Shown in pieces: positions 34,101-41,745 of a DNA stretch of 64,000 bases. Each line of letters starts with the position of its first letter. The first letter of the stretch is position 1. The DNA is from DASXAI01 sp963728985 (lineage in GTDB: Bacteria > Actinomycetota > Acidimicrobiia > Acidimicrobiales > Ilumatobacteraceae): positions 62,001-126,000 of the forward strand of contig CAVSME010000005.1 of assembly GCA_963728985.1 (NCBI GenBank). Reading direction: 5' to 3'. Position numbers and translations under genes: made by a program. The notes beneath the pieces were generated by a model. That model made no database searches. It was not told the origin of the DNA and saw nothing but the letters and a program-made list of their open reading frames with translations.

Positions 34101-34602
34101 CCTGCAGCAGGTCGTAGCACGTCTCGACGAGCAGCAGGTCGGCGCCGCCGTCGAGGAGGCCGCGCGCCTGCTCCTCGTACACGTCGCGCAGGGCGGCGAA
34201 CGTGATGTGGCCGAGCGACGGGAGCTTGGTGCCCGGGCCCATGGAACCGGCCACGTAGCGCTGGTGGCCGCCGGCGGAGTGGCCGGCGGCCACCTCGCGG
34301 GCGATCTCGGCGGCCCGGCGGTTCAGCTCGTAGGACGTGTCGGCGATGCCGTACTCGGCCAGGACCGTGGCGAACGCGCCGAACGTCGCCGTCTCCACCA
34401 CGTCGACCCCGAGGGCCAGAAATGCGTCGTGCATGCCGGCGATGACGTCGGGGCGGGTGAACACCAGGTGCTCGTTGCAGCCCTCCAGGTCAGCGCCACC
34501 GAAGTCGTCGGCATGCAGGTCGAGCGACTGGATGTACGTCCCGAACGCACCGTCGTAGAACACGACGCGCTCCGCCACCGCGTCCAGGAATGTCTGCACC
34601 AT
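31120..34602 (-). CDS. metH: Cobalamin-dependent methionine synthase
   Basis: 1160 aa, the full four-module protein. Homocysteine domain (about 1-325) with zinc cysteines LNCATG and GGCCGTTP (near 290); pterin-binding domain (about 340-620) with IIGERTNANGSKAF and DVCVDYVGRDG; cobalamin domain (about 640-880) with DVHDIGKN near 733, whose His is the lower axial ligand; and an AdoMet-binding activation domain (about 910-1160) with RYSWGYPACPDLEDN. It makes methionine from homocysteine and methyl-tetrahydrofolate. A TAGCAT on the minus strand (34612-34617) lies 9 bases before the ATG, so no cobalamin riboswitch fits. Divergent from a cobalamin adenosyltransferase. Confidence 0.96.
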   Translation of the reverse strand: MVQTFLDAVAERVVFYDGAFGTYIQSLDLHADDFGGADLEGCNEHLVFTRPDVIAGMHDAFLALGVDVVETATFGAFATVLAEYGIADTSYELNRRAAEIAREVAAGHSAGGHQRYVAGSMGPGTKLPSLGHITFAALRDVYEEQARGLLDGGADLLLVETCYDLLQAKAAITACRRAMAATGRAVPIQAQVTIETTGRMLLGSEIGAALTSLIALKPDILGLNCATGPREMTEHIRYLAEACPVPISVLPNAGLPSILDGHTHYDLTPTELAEHHARFITEHGVRVVGGCCGTTPAHIAAVIEACRDLEPAPRTPVVEPSVASIYSPVPIHQESSVLIIGERTNANGSKAFREAMLAGDWDTCVKMAGDQIREGAHVIDVCVDYVGRDGAVDMDEIASRFATQASVPLVLDSTEPPVIEAALQHIGGRAILNSANLEDGELPGSRMDRVFSLARDYGAAVICLLIDERGQARDVEWKLEVAHRIHQIATERYGLSATDLIFDALTFPLSTGDDDLRRDGLATIEAIRRIKAEIPGAHTVLGVSNVSFGLSPAARHVLNSVFLHECVEAGLDAAIVHAARILPLNRIPDEQRQAALDLVHDRRAPGYDPLAKLLEVFADVQHVATEKEDRSGWPVEQRLKSRIIDGDRDGLVADLDEGLSGGWTPLDLVNDVLLDGMRTVGELFGSGQMQLPFVLQSAETMKAAVAHLEPLMEKVEGQTSKGRLVIATVKGDVHDIGKNLVDIILTNNGYEVFNLGIKVPIADMVAKVKEVEADAIGMSGLLVKSTLIMRDNLQELNELGLADVPVLLGGAALTRTYVEKDLREIYEGRLFYGRDAFEGLHTMDKLMTIKRDGPDDPSFGRVPTGRVLPKRASERAAEVDPATIPVRSPSVAPDNPVFVPPFIGSRLVKGLSLDEIAEYVNETALFRNQWQFRPEAGEDDAAFKARLRPQLRSMLAEAKASGVLVPQVVYGYWPVNSDGKDLVVWTDEARSTEAARFTFPRQRVEPWLCIADFFRSVASGQPDYASFHIVTIGAAVSEATAALFAENRYQDYLLLHGLGVEMAEALAERWHRRIREEWGFAGEDGPTIGGLFRQQYRGGRYSWGYPACPDLEDNATVAHLLGADRLGIEVSEETGWQYQPEQTTSAIICHHPQAKYFVAR

Positions 34603-34611
34603 GGGCGTTCC

Positions 34612-34617
34612 ATGCTA
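34612..34617 (-). promoter_or_regulatory. -10 element of metH
   Basis: TAGCAT on the minus strand, 9 bases before the ATG at 34602. Confidence 0.45.
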
Positions 34618-34628
34618 CGGGCCGTCAC

Positions 34629-34634
34629 TAACGT
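34629..34634 (+). promoter_or_regulatory. -10 element of the adenosyltransferase gene
   Basis: TAACGT, 9 bases before the ATG at 34644. With the metH element it fills the 41-base divergent gap. Confidence 0.45.
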
Positions 34635-34643
34635 GCGCCCACC

Positions 34644-35186
34644 ATGGCCCGCGAGAAGGTGTACACCCGAAAGGGGGACGACGGCACGACCGGTCTCCTC
34701 TACGGCGGGCGGGTCCGCAAGGACAGCGAGCTGCCCACCGCCTACGGCGCCGTCGACGAGGCCCAGGCCGTGCTCGGCCTCGCCCGCGCCGAGGCCGGGC
34801 CCGGAACCGAGCTGGCCGACGTCATCGTCGGCCTCGAGCGCGATCTGTACGTGTTGATGGCCGAGCTGGCGACCCTGCCGGAGAACCGGGTGAAGCTGAC
34901 GCCGGGCACCACCGCGGTGACCGCCGCCATGGTCGAGGCGCTCGAGCATCAGATCGACGCCACCTCCGAACGCTTCGAACCACCGACGGAGTTCGTCGTG
35001 CCCGGCGAGACGAAGGTGGCGGCGCTGCTCGACCTGGCCCGCACCGTCACCAGGCGGGCCGAGCGGCACGCCCTCGTCGCCGCCGCCCCGCCGTCGCTGG
35101 TCGTCACCTACCTGAACCGTCTGTCCGATCTGCTGTGGACCCTCGCTCGCTGGCAGGAGGGTCACTCGTTGTCGTCCCGCCAGTAG
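34644..35186 (+). CDS. pduO: PduO-type cob(I)alamin adenosyltransferase
   Basis: 180 aa. N-terminal VYTRKGDDGTTGLLYGGRVRKD is the ATP-binding signature of PduO-type enzymes; the YGAVDEAQAVLGLAR helix and the C-terminal RTVTRRAERHAL complete the five-helix trimeric fold. It converts cob(I)alamin and ATP to adenosylcobalamin, the cofactor of acyl-CoA mutases such as the one at 43064-44657. Adjacent to metH, it forms a small B12-use locus, although MetH itself needs methylcobalamin. Eight bases separate it from the aminopeptidase gene. Confidence 0.93.
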   Translation: MAREKVYTRKGDDGTTGLLYGGRVRKDSELPTAYGAVDEAQAVLGLARAEAGPGTELADVIVGLERDLYVLMAELATLPENRVKLTPGTTAVTAAMVEALEHQIDATSERFEPPTEFVVPGETKVAALLDLARTVTRRAERHALVAAAPPSLVVTYLNRLSDLLWTLARWQEGHSLSSRQ

Positions 35187-35194
35187 GAGCCCCG

Positions 35195-36625
35195 ATGCCC
35201 ATCGTCTTCGACACCGCCGTCACCCGCCCGCGTTCCGCCGACGTCGTCGGCATCCCGATCGCCGCCGACGGTCCCGTTCCTCGCGGCGGCCTGTCCCGCA
35301 AGGAGCTCGCCGCCCTCGGCTTCCGCGGTGCGCTCGGCACCACGGCGGCGGTGCCGGGACAGATCTACGTCGGTCTCGGCAGCGACGCCGTCACGCCGGC
35401 GACGCTGCGCACGGCGGCCGCGGCACTGGCCCGCGCGTCGGCCCACGTCGGTGTCGTGGCGACGGCCCTCGCTGCGGTCGACGGCGTCGAGCCCAAGGCG
35501 GGCGCCCAGGCGGTGGCCGAGGGCATCGTGCTGGGCTCGTACCGCTACCTCGCGCTCAAGCGCAAAGGCACGCCGTCGGCCCTCGAACGGGTGGTGCTGC
35601 TGGGCGATGCCCGCTCTGCCGCGGCGCGGGCCGCCGGTGCCGAGCGGGGCGCGGCGATCGCCGCCGCCGTCACCCTCGGGCGCGACCTGGCCAACACGCC
35701 GCCGGGTCACCTGACGGCCCGGGATCTGGCGGCGAAAGCCGAAGCCGAAGGGCGCGCCGCCCGCCTCGACGTCGAGGTCCACGACGAGGACAGCATCACC
35801 GCGATGCGCCTCGGCGGCCTCCTGGGGGTGAACCAGGGCTCCACCGAGCCGCCCCGCCTGGTGAAGCTGACGTACACGCCGCGCCGGCCCATCGCCACCG
35901 TCGCCCTCGTGGGCAAAGGCATCACCTACGACTCGGGCGGCATCTCGCTGAAGCCGTCCGACGGCATGCACGTCGCCATGAAGATGGACATGAGCGGAGC
36001 GGCGGCGGTGCTGGCGGCCATGACGGCGCTCCCCGTCACCAAGCCCCGGGTGCGGGTGATCGGCTACCTGTGCTGCACCGACAACATGCCGTCCGGCAGC
36101 GCCCTCAAGCTGGGCGACGTGCTGACCTTCCGCGACGGCACCACCGTCGAGATCCACAACACCGACGCCGAGGGGCGGCTCGTCCTGGCCGACGGGCTCG
36201 GGCTCGCCGTCGAGGACGGCGCCGACGCCATCATCGACATCGCCACGCTCACCGGCGCCTGCATGCGGGCCTTGGGGCTCGAGGTCGCCGGCGTCATGGG
36301 CAACGACGAAGGGTGGGTCAGCCAGGTGCGGTCGGCCGCCGACCGGGCCGACGAACCCGTGTGGCCGCTGCCGCTGCCCGCCCGCTACCGGTCGCAGCTC
36401 GACAGCGACGTCGCCGACCTCAAGAACATCGGCAGCGACTGGGGCGGCGCGCTGGCGGCCGGCCTGTTCCTGCAGGAGTTCGTGAGCGGCGTGCCGTGGG
36501 CCCACCTCGACATCGCCGGGCCGATGAAGGCCGACCGCGACGACGGGTGGCGCTCGAAGGGCGCGACCGCGTTCGGCGTGCGCACGATCATCGAGGTGCT
36601 CGACCGCTTCAGCCCGCCGCGCTGA
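35195..36625 (+). CDS. pepA: Leucyl aminopeptidase (M17)
   Basis: 476 aa, ATG preceded by TAGGAGC (Shine-Dalgarno at 35184-35190). The C-terminal M17 domain has VGKGITYDSGGISLKPSDGMH (metal-binding Lys and Asp), MKMDMSGAAAVLA, and the signature NTDAEGRLVLADGL with its Asp/Glu ligands and Arg. The N-terminal about 160 residues are the usual regulatory or macro-like domain. A cytoplasmic dizinc or dimanganese exopeptidase. The 3' end overlaps the convergent gene by 17 bases. Confidence 0.94.
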   Translation: MPIVFDTAVTRPRSADVVGIPIAADGPVPRGGLSRKELAALGFRGALGTTAAVPGQIYVGLGSDAVTPATLRTAAAALARASAHVGVVATALAAVDGVEPKAGAQAVAEGIVLGSYRYLALKRKGTPSALERVVLLGDARSAAARAAGAERGAAIAAAVTLGRDLANTPPGHLTARDLAAKAEAEGRAARLDVEVHDEDSITAMRLGGLLGVNQGSTEPPRLVKLTYTPRRPIATVALVGKGITYDSGGISLKPSDGMHVAMKMDMSGAAAVLAAMTALPVTKPRVRVIGYLCCTDNMPSGSALKLGDVLTFRDGTTVEIHNTDAEGRLVLADGLGLAVEDGADAIIDIATLTGACMRALGLEVAGVMGNDEGWVSQVRSAADRADEPVWPLPLPARYRSQLDSDVADLKNIGSDWGGALAAGLFLQEFVSGVPWAHLDIAGPMKADRDDGWRSKGATAFGVRTIIEVLDRFSPPR

Positions 36626-37037
36626 CCCAGCGCTCGTGCTGCTCCTGCAGCGCCGCGGGCAGGCGGCCGAGCTGGCGGTGGCTGAGCGGCGGCAACCGCC
36701 GCCGCACCCGCATGCCGTGGCTGTGGGGTTGCGCCAGCCCGAACTGCACGCAGCGCTGCAGGGTGCGGGCGAACGAGCTGTTGCGCCCGGACGTGGCGCT
36801 CAACCCGAGGGCGCCGGCCATCTCCTGCAGGTCGAGCTCGAAACCGTCGGGGTGGGCGTCGAAGGCGTCGGCCAGCCGCCTCAGCAGCCACGTGGCACTC
36901 GGACCGAGGACACCGAGCCAGAATTGCTCGACGTAGGGTGACCGGGGGTCATGGCCCACCGCGTCGACGACGGGATCGGGCCAGGGAAGGACGATGAGCG
37001 TGTCGAACGGGAGCACGGGTGACGCCGGCGATGACAT
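36609..37037 (-). CDS. Winged-helix-like hypothetical protein
   Basis: 142 aa, ATG at 37037 with Shine-Dalgarno GGAGG on the minus strand (37044-37048). After LIVLPWPDPVVDAVGHDPRSPYVEQFWLGVLGPSATWLLRRLADAFD, the segment ELDLQEMAGALGLSATSGRNSSFARTLQRCVQFGLA reads like a winged helix with an arginine-rich tail (RVRRRLPPL). It may be a DNA-binding regulator. I recall no characterised relative. Its 5' end overlaps the 5' end of the sirtuin gene on the other strand. Confidence 0.65.
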   Translation of the reverse strand: MSSPASPVLPFDTLIVLPWPDPVVDAVGHDPRSPYVEQFWLGVLGPSATWLLRRLADAFDAHPDGFELDLQEMAGALGLSATSGRNSSFARTLQRCVQFGLAQPHSHGMRVRRRLPPLSHRQLGRLPAALQEQHERWVSAAG

Positions 37038-37788
37038 GGGCACCTCCAGGGTGCGGGCCTGGATCGACCAGGCCGCTCGGGTCGTGGTGCTCACGGGAGC
37101 GGGGATCTCGACCGACTCCGGCATCCCGGACTTCCGCGGGCCCAATGGTGTGTGGACGAAGAACCCCGAAGCGGAAAAGGCGGCCACGATCCAGCACTAC
37201 CTGGCCGACCCGGACGTGCGGGTCCGGGCCTGGCAGACCCGCATCAGCTCTCCGGCGTGGGCCGCCCAGCCGAACGCCGGCCACCAGGCGCTCGTCGAGC
37301 TGGAGCGCCGGGGCAAGCTCCACGCCATCGTCACCCAGAACGTCGACGAGCTGCACCAGCGCGCCGGCAGCGCGCCGGAGCTCGTCGTCGAGGTGCACGG
37401 CACCATGTTCCGCACGATGTGCTGGGCGTGCGGCGAGGAGGGCGCCATGGAGGCCACCCTCGAGCGGGTGCGGGCGGGGGAGCCCGATCCGGCGTGTGCG
37501 TCGTGCGGCGGCATCCTGAAGTCGGCCACCATCTCGTTCGGCCAGTCGCTGGTGCCCGAGGTCATCGACCGAGCCCTGCAGGTGGCCGAGGAGGCCGACC
37601 TGCTGCTGGCCGTGGGTACCACCCTGGCCGTCTACCCGGTGGCCAACATGGTGCCCCGCGCCCGGTTCGCCGGCGCTCGCGTGGTGATCGTGAACGCCGA
37701 GCCGACGGCCTACGACGACGTGGCCGACGCCGTGCTGCGGGGCTCGATCAGCGAGATCCTGCCGGCGATCACGACAGGTAGCCGGTGA
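36994..37788 (+). CDS. cobB: Sir2-family NAD-dependent protein deacylase
   Basis: 264 aa from ATG 36994, or 250 aa from ATG 37036, where homology begins soon after. All sirtuin motifs are present: GAGISTDSGIPDFRG (NAD binding), TQNVDELH, the catalytic His in VEVHGTMF, a zinc ribbon CWAC and CASC, and VGTTLAVYPVANMV. The Tyr and Arg used for succinyl or malonyl recognition in CobB (Y-x-x-R) appear replaced by VRVRAWQTRI, so substrate class is unclear. It likely reverses acetylation of metabolic enzymes such as acyl-CoA synthetases. The 3' end overlaps the CAP-domain gene by 20 bases. Confidence 0.9.
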   Translation: MSVSNGSTGDAGDDMGTSRVRAWIDQAARVVVLTGAGISTDSGIPDFRGPNGVWTKNPEAEKAATIQHYLADPDVRVRAWQTRISSPAWAAQPNAGHQALVELERRGKLHAIVTQNVDELHQRAGSAPELVVEVHGTMFRTMCWACGEEGAMEATLERVRAGEPDPACASCGGILKSATISFGQSLVPEVIDRALQVAEEADLLLAVGTTLAVYPVANMVPRARFAGARVVIVNAEPTAYDDVADAVLRGSISEILPAITTGSR

Positions 37789-39430
37789 TGTCGGCGATCA
37801 CCGACGTCCGGCCGTAGCTGAAGAAGCACACCCTGCCGTTGCTGCCGAGGCGCACGGTGACGAGGTTGGCCCGGGTGTCGCCGGCGGTGAAGTTCAGGTT
37901 CGACGCCAGCGGCACGGCCGTCCCGCACGGGTAGACGGTGAGGTAGCCGGGCCCATTGGCCTCGGTGGCGGTCACGTTGAGCACGGCGGCGCTGGCCCCG
38001 GACGGCACCCCGGCGCTGCCCCCGACGGCGAGGTCGATCGTCTGGGTGTGCCCGAGGGCTCCGAGCCAGCCCCCCGTGCCATTGCGGGTGTCGAGCAGCC
38101 GGGTCGGGACCACGGTGGTGAGGGCCGTGCCCGAGCCGCTGAAGGCGCCGGCCAAGTCCACGATGACATGGGTCGGGGCGTTGGCGAAGAAGCAGATGCT
38201 GCGGCCGGCGCCGATGGGCACCACGGCCGAGTTCGGCACCGTCTGGCCCGGCGCGAAGTTCACGTTCGACACCATCGGCACGGCCCCACCGCAGGGGTAG
38301 GCGGTGAGGTACCCGGCGCCGGCGGCCTGGGTCGCCGTCAGGTTGACGGCCACGGCCACGGCATCGGCGCTGACCAGGTTGGCCAGCGAGAGGGTGTAGG
38401 TCTGCCCGATGGCCCCGCTCCGGGTGTCCATCACCCGCTGAGGGCTGAGCGGGGTGAAGGCGGCGCCGGCGCTGGCCCGGTACCAGCCGGCCAGGTCGAT
38501 GATCACGTGCGTCCCGACGTTGGCGAACACGCACAGCTGCCCGCCGGCGCCGAGGGCCGTCGTGACGAGGTTGGGCACGCTGGAGCCGGCCTGGAAGTTC
38601 ACGTTCGACGCCGTCGGCGGTGTGCTGCCGCACGGATAGACGGTGAGGTAGCCGGCCCCGCTGCCGCCCGTCGCGGTGACGTTGACGACGACCCCGACGG
38701 CGTCTCCCGGCACCTGGCCGACGCCAGCGACCTCGAGGGCGAGCGATTTCCCGGCCCCGAGGGGGCTGCCGTTGCGGGTGTCGAGCACCCGTTGGGGCTG
38801 GGCCGGGCTGAAGCGGGCCTTGGCCGACAGCGAGGTCACGTTGCCCACCGGCGGTCCCGACCCGGTCGGCACGGCGCTGTCCATGCCGGTGTAGCCGGAG
38901 ACGGCCGCCGCCTCCATGAAGTCGAGCGTCACCCAGAGGTGGTCGGCGGTCGTCACGACGCCGATCCCCACCCGGTCGTAGTCACCGACGATGTTGGCGT
39001 AGTGGCCCGGGGACTGGACGAAGGCGTTCTGGATGGTGTCGACGTCGTCGCCCACGCCGATGTTCTCGCCACCCTTGCGCCAGCCCGGATCGATCGTGGT
39101 GAGGACGGGGCCCAGGTCAGGGCGGTGGCACAGGGCCGTGCGGTTGCAGTCGGTGGGCGCCGCCGGGTCGGTGATCTTGCCGCCGTTGGCGGCGTAGACC
39201 CCGGCCATGTGGTTCGACCAGTCGACGGCCATCGCATCGAGGCCGCCGTCGCGCACGAGGGGCGGCAGGCCAGCGGCCACGCGGGTCTGGTTGGTCTTGA
39301 GGAGGAACTGCGCCGCCGCCGTGCCGGGATCGGGCAGGGCCGACGCACTGGTCGCCGAAGTCAGCAGGCCCACGGCAGCGAGGGAGGCGGCCACGAGGAG
39401 CGCGCTCATCCAGCGGCGGCAATCCTGCAC
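37769..39430 (-). CDS. Secreted CAP-domain protein with three C-terminal beta repeats
   Basis: 553 aa, GTG start. Signal peptide about 1-31 (SALLVAASLAAVGLLTSATSASA). The CAP/SCP domain spans about 38-175 with WSNHMAG, GENIGVGDDVDTI, SPGHYANIV and LWVTLDFM; it retains the His and Glu positions of the CAP cavity. Three repeats of about 110 residues begin near 207, 327 and 438. Each has an R-V-L/M-D-T-R-x-G start, a VNVTAT strand, GYLTVYPCG, a SNVNF segment and a THVIVDLAG end, with paired Cys per repeat. I recall such repeats in secreted proteins of Acidimicrobiia, but their function is unknown; surface attachment is a guess. Confidence 0.85.
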   Translation of the reverse strand: MQDCRRWMSALLVAASLAAVGLLTSATSASALPDPGTAAAQFLLKTNQTRVAAGLPPLVRDGGLDAMAVDWSNHMAGVYAANGGKITDPAAPTDCNRTALCHRPDLGPVLTTIDPGWRKGGENIGVGDDVDTIQNAFVQSPGHYANIVGDYDRVGIGVVTTADHLWVTLDFMEAAAVSGYTGMDSAVPTGSGPPVGNVTSLSAKARFSPAQPQRVLDTRNGSPLGAGKSLALEVAGVGQVPGDAVGVVVNVTATGGSGAGYLTVYPCGSTPPTASNVNFQAGSSVPNLVTTALGAGGQLCVFANVGTHVIIDLAGWYRASAGAAFTPLSPQRVMDTRSGAIGQTYTLSLANLVSADAVAVAVNLTATQAAGAGYLTAYPCGGAVPMVSNVNFAPGQTVPNSAVVPIGAGRSICFFANAPTHVIVDLAGAFSGSGTALTTVVPTRLLDTRNGTGGWLGALGHTQTIDLAVGGSAGVPSGASAAVLNVTATEANGPGYLTVYPCGTAVPLASNLNFTAGDTRANLVTVRLGSNGRVCFFSYGRTSVIADITGYLS

Positions 39431-39535
39431 GGACAGAGATATCGGCCAAAAGACCTACGCGACTTGAGCAATTTGTGACGAAGCTGTTGCGGTCCGCCGT
39501 CGAACCGCAATGTGAACCAATCCCGACCAGGCCGG

Positions 39536-39541
39536 TAGCCT
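39536..39541 (+). promoter_or_regulatory. -10 element of the rhodanese-E1 gene
   Basis: TAGCCT, 6 bases before the ATG at 39548. Confidence 0.5.
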
Positions 39542-39547
39542 TTCTCC

Positions 39548-40714
39548 ATGGCCACGTTCCGCGATCTGCTGAGCCGGGCGAAGGCGGAGATCCGAGAGGT
39601 CGACACCGCCGCCGCCGAGGCTGCCGCCGGCCAGCCCGGCACCGTGGTGCTCGACGTCCGGGAGCCCGACGAGTACGACCAGGGCGCCATTCCCGGCGCC
39701 GTCCACATCCCCCGGGGCCACCTGGAGAGCCAGATCGAGGGTCGGCTCCCCGACCACGACGCCCCCGTCGTCATCTACTGCGCCGGCGGGGTGCGCTCGG
39801 CCTTCGCCGCCAAGACCCTCCAGGACCTGGGTTACACCGACGTCGTGTCGATGGCCGGGGGCTTCGGCAGGTGGAAGGACGAGGGCCGGCCGTGGCGGGT
39901 GCCCGTCACCCTCACCCCCGACCAGCGCAACCGCTACCAGCGCCACCTGCTGCTGCCCGAGGTGGACGTGGCCGGCCAGGTCAAGCTGCTCGACAGCAAG
40001 GTGCTCCTGCTCGGCGCCGGCGGCCTCGGCTCGCCGGCGGCCCTGTACCTGGCGGCGGCGGGCGTGGGCACGCTCGGCATCGTCGACATGGACGAGGTCG
40101 ACGAGTCCAACCTGCAGCGCCAGATCCTCCACAACCTCGACCGCATCGGCGAGCGCAAGGTCGACTCGGCCAAGAAGACCCTGGTGGGACTGAACCCCGA
40201 CGTCAACGTGGTGACCTACGACACCCGCCTGGCGGCCGAGAACGTCATGGATCTCATCTCGGGCTACGACGTCATCATCGACGGGGCCGACAACTTCCCC
40301 AGCCGCTACCTCCTCAACGACGCGTCGGTGAAGCTCGGCATCCCCGTGGTCCATGGATCGATCTTCCGCTTCGAGGGCATGGTCACCGTCTTCGACCCGA
40401 AGCGGGGTCCCAATTACCGCGACATGGTGCCCGAACCGCCGCCCGCCGACCTGGCACCGAGCTGCGCCGAGGCCGGCGTGCTGGGCGTGCTGCCCGGCAT
40501 CATCGGCAGCCTGCAGGCGCTCGAGGCCATCAAGCTGTTGCTCGATCTGGGCGATCCGCTGATCGGGCGCATCCTCAGCTTCGACGCCCTGGAGATGAGC
40601 TTCCGCACGTACAAGCTGCGGGTCGATCCGACCAACCCGGTCACGTGGGAGAACCGCGACGCCATCGAGATCGCCGAGTACGACGAGCTGTGCGCGCCGC
40701 ATCTCACCCATTGA
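39548..40714 (+). CDS. Rhodanese-E1-like (MoeB/ThiF) fusion: sulfur-carrier adenylyltransferase/sulfurtransferase
   Basis: 388 aa. The N-terminal rhodanese domain (about 20-115) has the persulfide Cys in IYCAGGVRSA. The E1-like domain (about 125-360) has the ATP loop GAGGLGSPAALYLAAAGVG, DMDEVDESNLQRQ and DGADNFPSRYLLND. MoeZ-type proteins carry the rhodanese at the C-terminus; here it is at the N-terminus. The CxxC zinc pairs of MoeB are not visible (YRDM where YRCL is usual). It should adenylate and thiolate a small sulfur-carrier protein (MoaD, ThiS or CysO). No carrier gene is adjacent. Confidence 0.85.
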   Translation: MATFRDLLSRAKAEIREVDTAAAEAAAGQPGTVVLDVREPDEYDQGAIPGAVHIPRGHLESQIEGRLPDHDAPVVIYCAGGVRSAFAAKTLQDLGYTDVVSMAGGFGRWKDEGRPWRVPVTLTPDQRNRYQRHLLLPEVDVAGQVKLLDSKVLLLGAGGLGSPAALYLAAAGVGTLGIVDMDEVDESNLQRQILHNLDRIGERKVDSAKKTLVGLNPDVNVVTYDTRLAAENVMDLISGYDVIIDGADNFPSRYLLNDASVKLGIPVVHGSIFRFEGMVTVFDPKRGPNYRDMVPEPPPADLAPSCAEAGVLGVLPGIIGSLQALEAIKLLLDLGDPLIGRILSFDALEMSFRTYKLRVDPTNPVTWENRDAIEIAEYDELCAPHLTH

Positions 40715-40765
40715 GCATCACCACATTGGGTCGAACGCCCTAGTTACAGCCACGGCATGCGTTCG

Positions 40766-40771
40766 TAACGT
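40766..40771 (+). promoter_or_regulatory. -10 element of the methyltransferase gene
   Basis: TAACGT, 8 bases before the ATG at 40780. Confidence 0.4.
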
Positions 40772-40779
40772 CGCCAGTA

Positions 40780-41745
40780 ATGACCATCCTCGACGATACG
40801 GAGCTCGTGAGCCCGCTCGAGATGGAGTCGGCGGCGTGCTGCATCTGTGGCGGTACCGACGGCGAACCCGTCGGCGTCGGTGAGGACTTCGAGTACCGAT
40901 CGAGCAAGGACAGCTTCCTGGCGGTGCGCTGCCCGCAGTGCACGCTCGTGTACCTCGATCCGCGCCCGACCCCGGCCGAGCTGAGCCGCATCTACCCGGA
41001 CGACTACCACGCGTTCGAGTTCTCGGCGGAGCAGTACGGCATGGTGCACGCGGTGCGCAGCCGCCTGGAGGCGCGCCGCATCCTGAAGGTGCTCGGCGAG
41101 CTGCCGAGCGGCGCCCGCGTCCTCGACGTCGGCTGCGGTGACGGGTTCCACCTCGACCTCCTGCGCGCCCACGGCCCCCAGGACTGGGTGCTCGAGGGTG
41201 TCGACCTCGACAAGCGGGCCGTCGCCGCCGGGCTGGCGCGGGACCTGATGATCCACCACGGCACCGTGGAAGGCCTCGATCTCCCGGCGGCCTCCTACGA
41301 CGCCGCGCTGATGATCCAGACGATCGAGCACGTCGGCCACCCGCCGGGCGTCCTGGCGGCTACGAAGCGACTGCTGAAGCCGGGCGGCCGCCTCATGATC
41401 GTCACTGACAACACCGGATCGCTCGACTTCCGGCTGGCGTGCCGGCGCTACTGGGGCGGGTACCACTTCCCCCGCCACTGGAACCTCTTCAACGAGCGCT
41501 CCATCCGGTTGCTGGCGGCCAAGTCCGGCTTCGAGGTGGCATCCTTCGAGACCATCGTGTCTCCGGTCAACTGGACCTACTCCGTGCGCAACGCCCTCGA
41601 GGACGTGGGCGCCCCACGCTGGTTGGTCAAGCAGTTCAGCCTCACCACGCCGGTCACCCTCGGGATGTTCACCGCGTTCGATGCCGTGCACACGGCGCTG
41701 CGGCGGGGCGCGTTGCTGCGCGTCGTGCTGAAGAAGCCGGCGTGA
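40780..41745 (+). CDS. Class I SAM-dependent methyltransferase with N-terminal zinc ribbon
   Basis: 321 aa. A four-cysteine ribbon (CCICGG and CPQC, residues about 20-58) precedes a Rossmann methyltransferase domain: SAM motif VLDVGCGDGFHLDLL, acidic GVDLDKRAV, and post-motif RLLKPGGRLMIVT. This architecture occurs in methyltransferases acting on sugars, sugar nucleotides or polyketides. It overlaps the FAD oxidoreductase gene by 4 bases, so the two probably modify the same pathway intermediate, possibly an envelope glycan or lipid. Confidence 0.85.
   Translation: MTILDDTELVSPLEMESAACCICGGTDGEPVGVGEDFEYRSSKDSFLAVRCPQCTLVYLDPRPTPAELSRIYPDDYHAFEFSAEQYGMVHAVRSRLEARRILKVLGELPSGARVLDVGCGDGFHLDLLRAHGPQDWVLEGVDLDKRAVAAGLARDLMIHHGTVEGLDLPAASYDAALMIQTIEHVGHPPGVLAATKRLLKPGGRLMIVTDNTGSLDFRLACRRYWGGYHFPRHWNLFNERSIRLLAAKSGFEVASFETIVSPVNWTYSVRNALEDVGAPRWLVKQFSLTTPVTLGMFTAFDAVHTALRRGALLRVVLKKPA

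Noticed and set aside
34603..34643. Cobalamin or SAM riboswitch upstream of metH
   Set aside because: Only 41 bases separate metH from the divergent gene, too little for either riboswitch, and a -10 element is 9 bases before the start.
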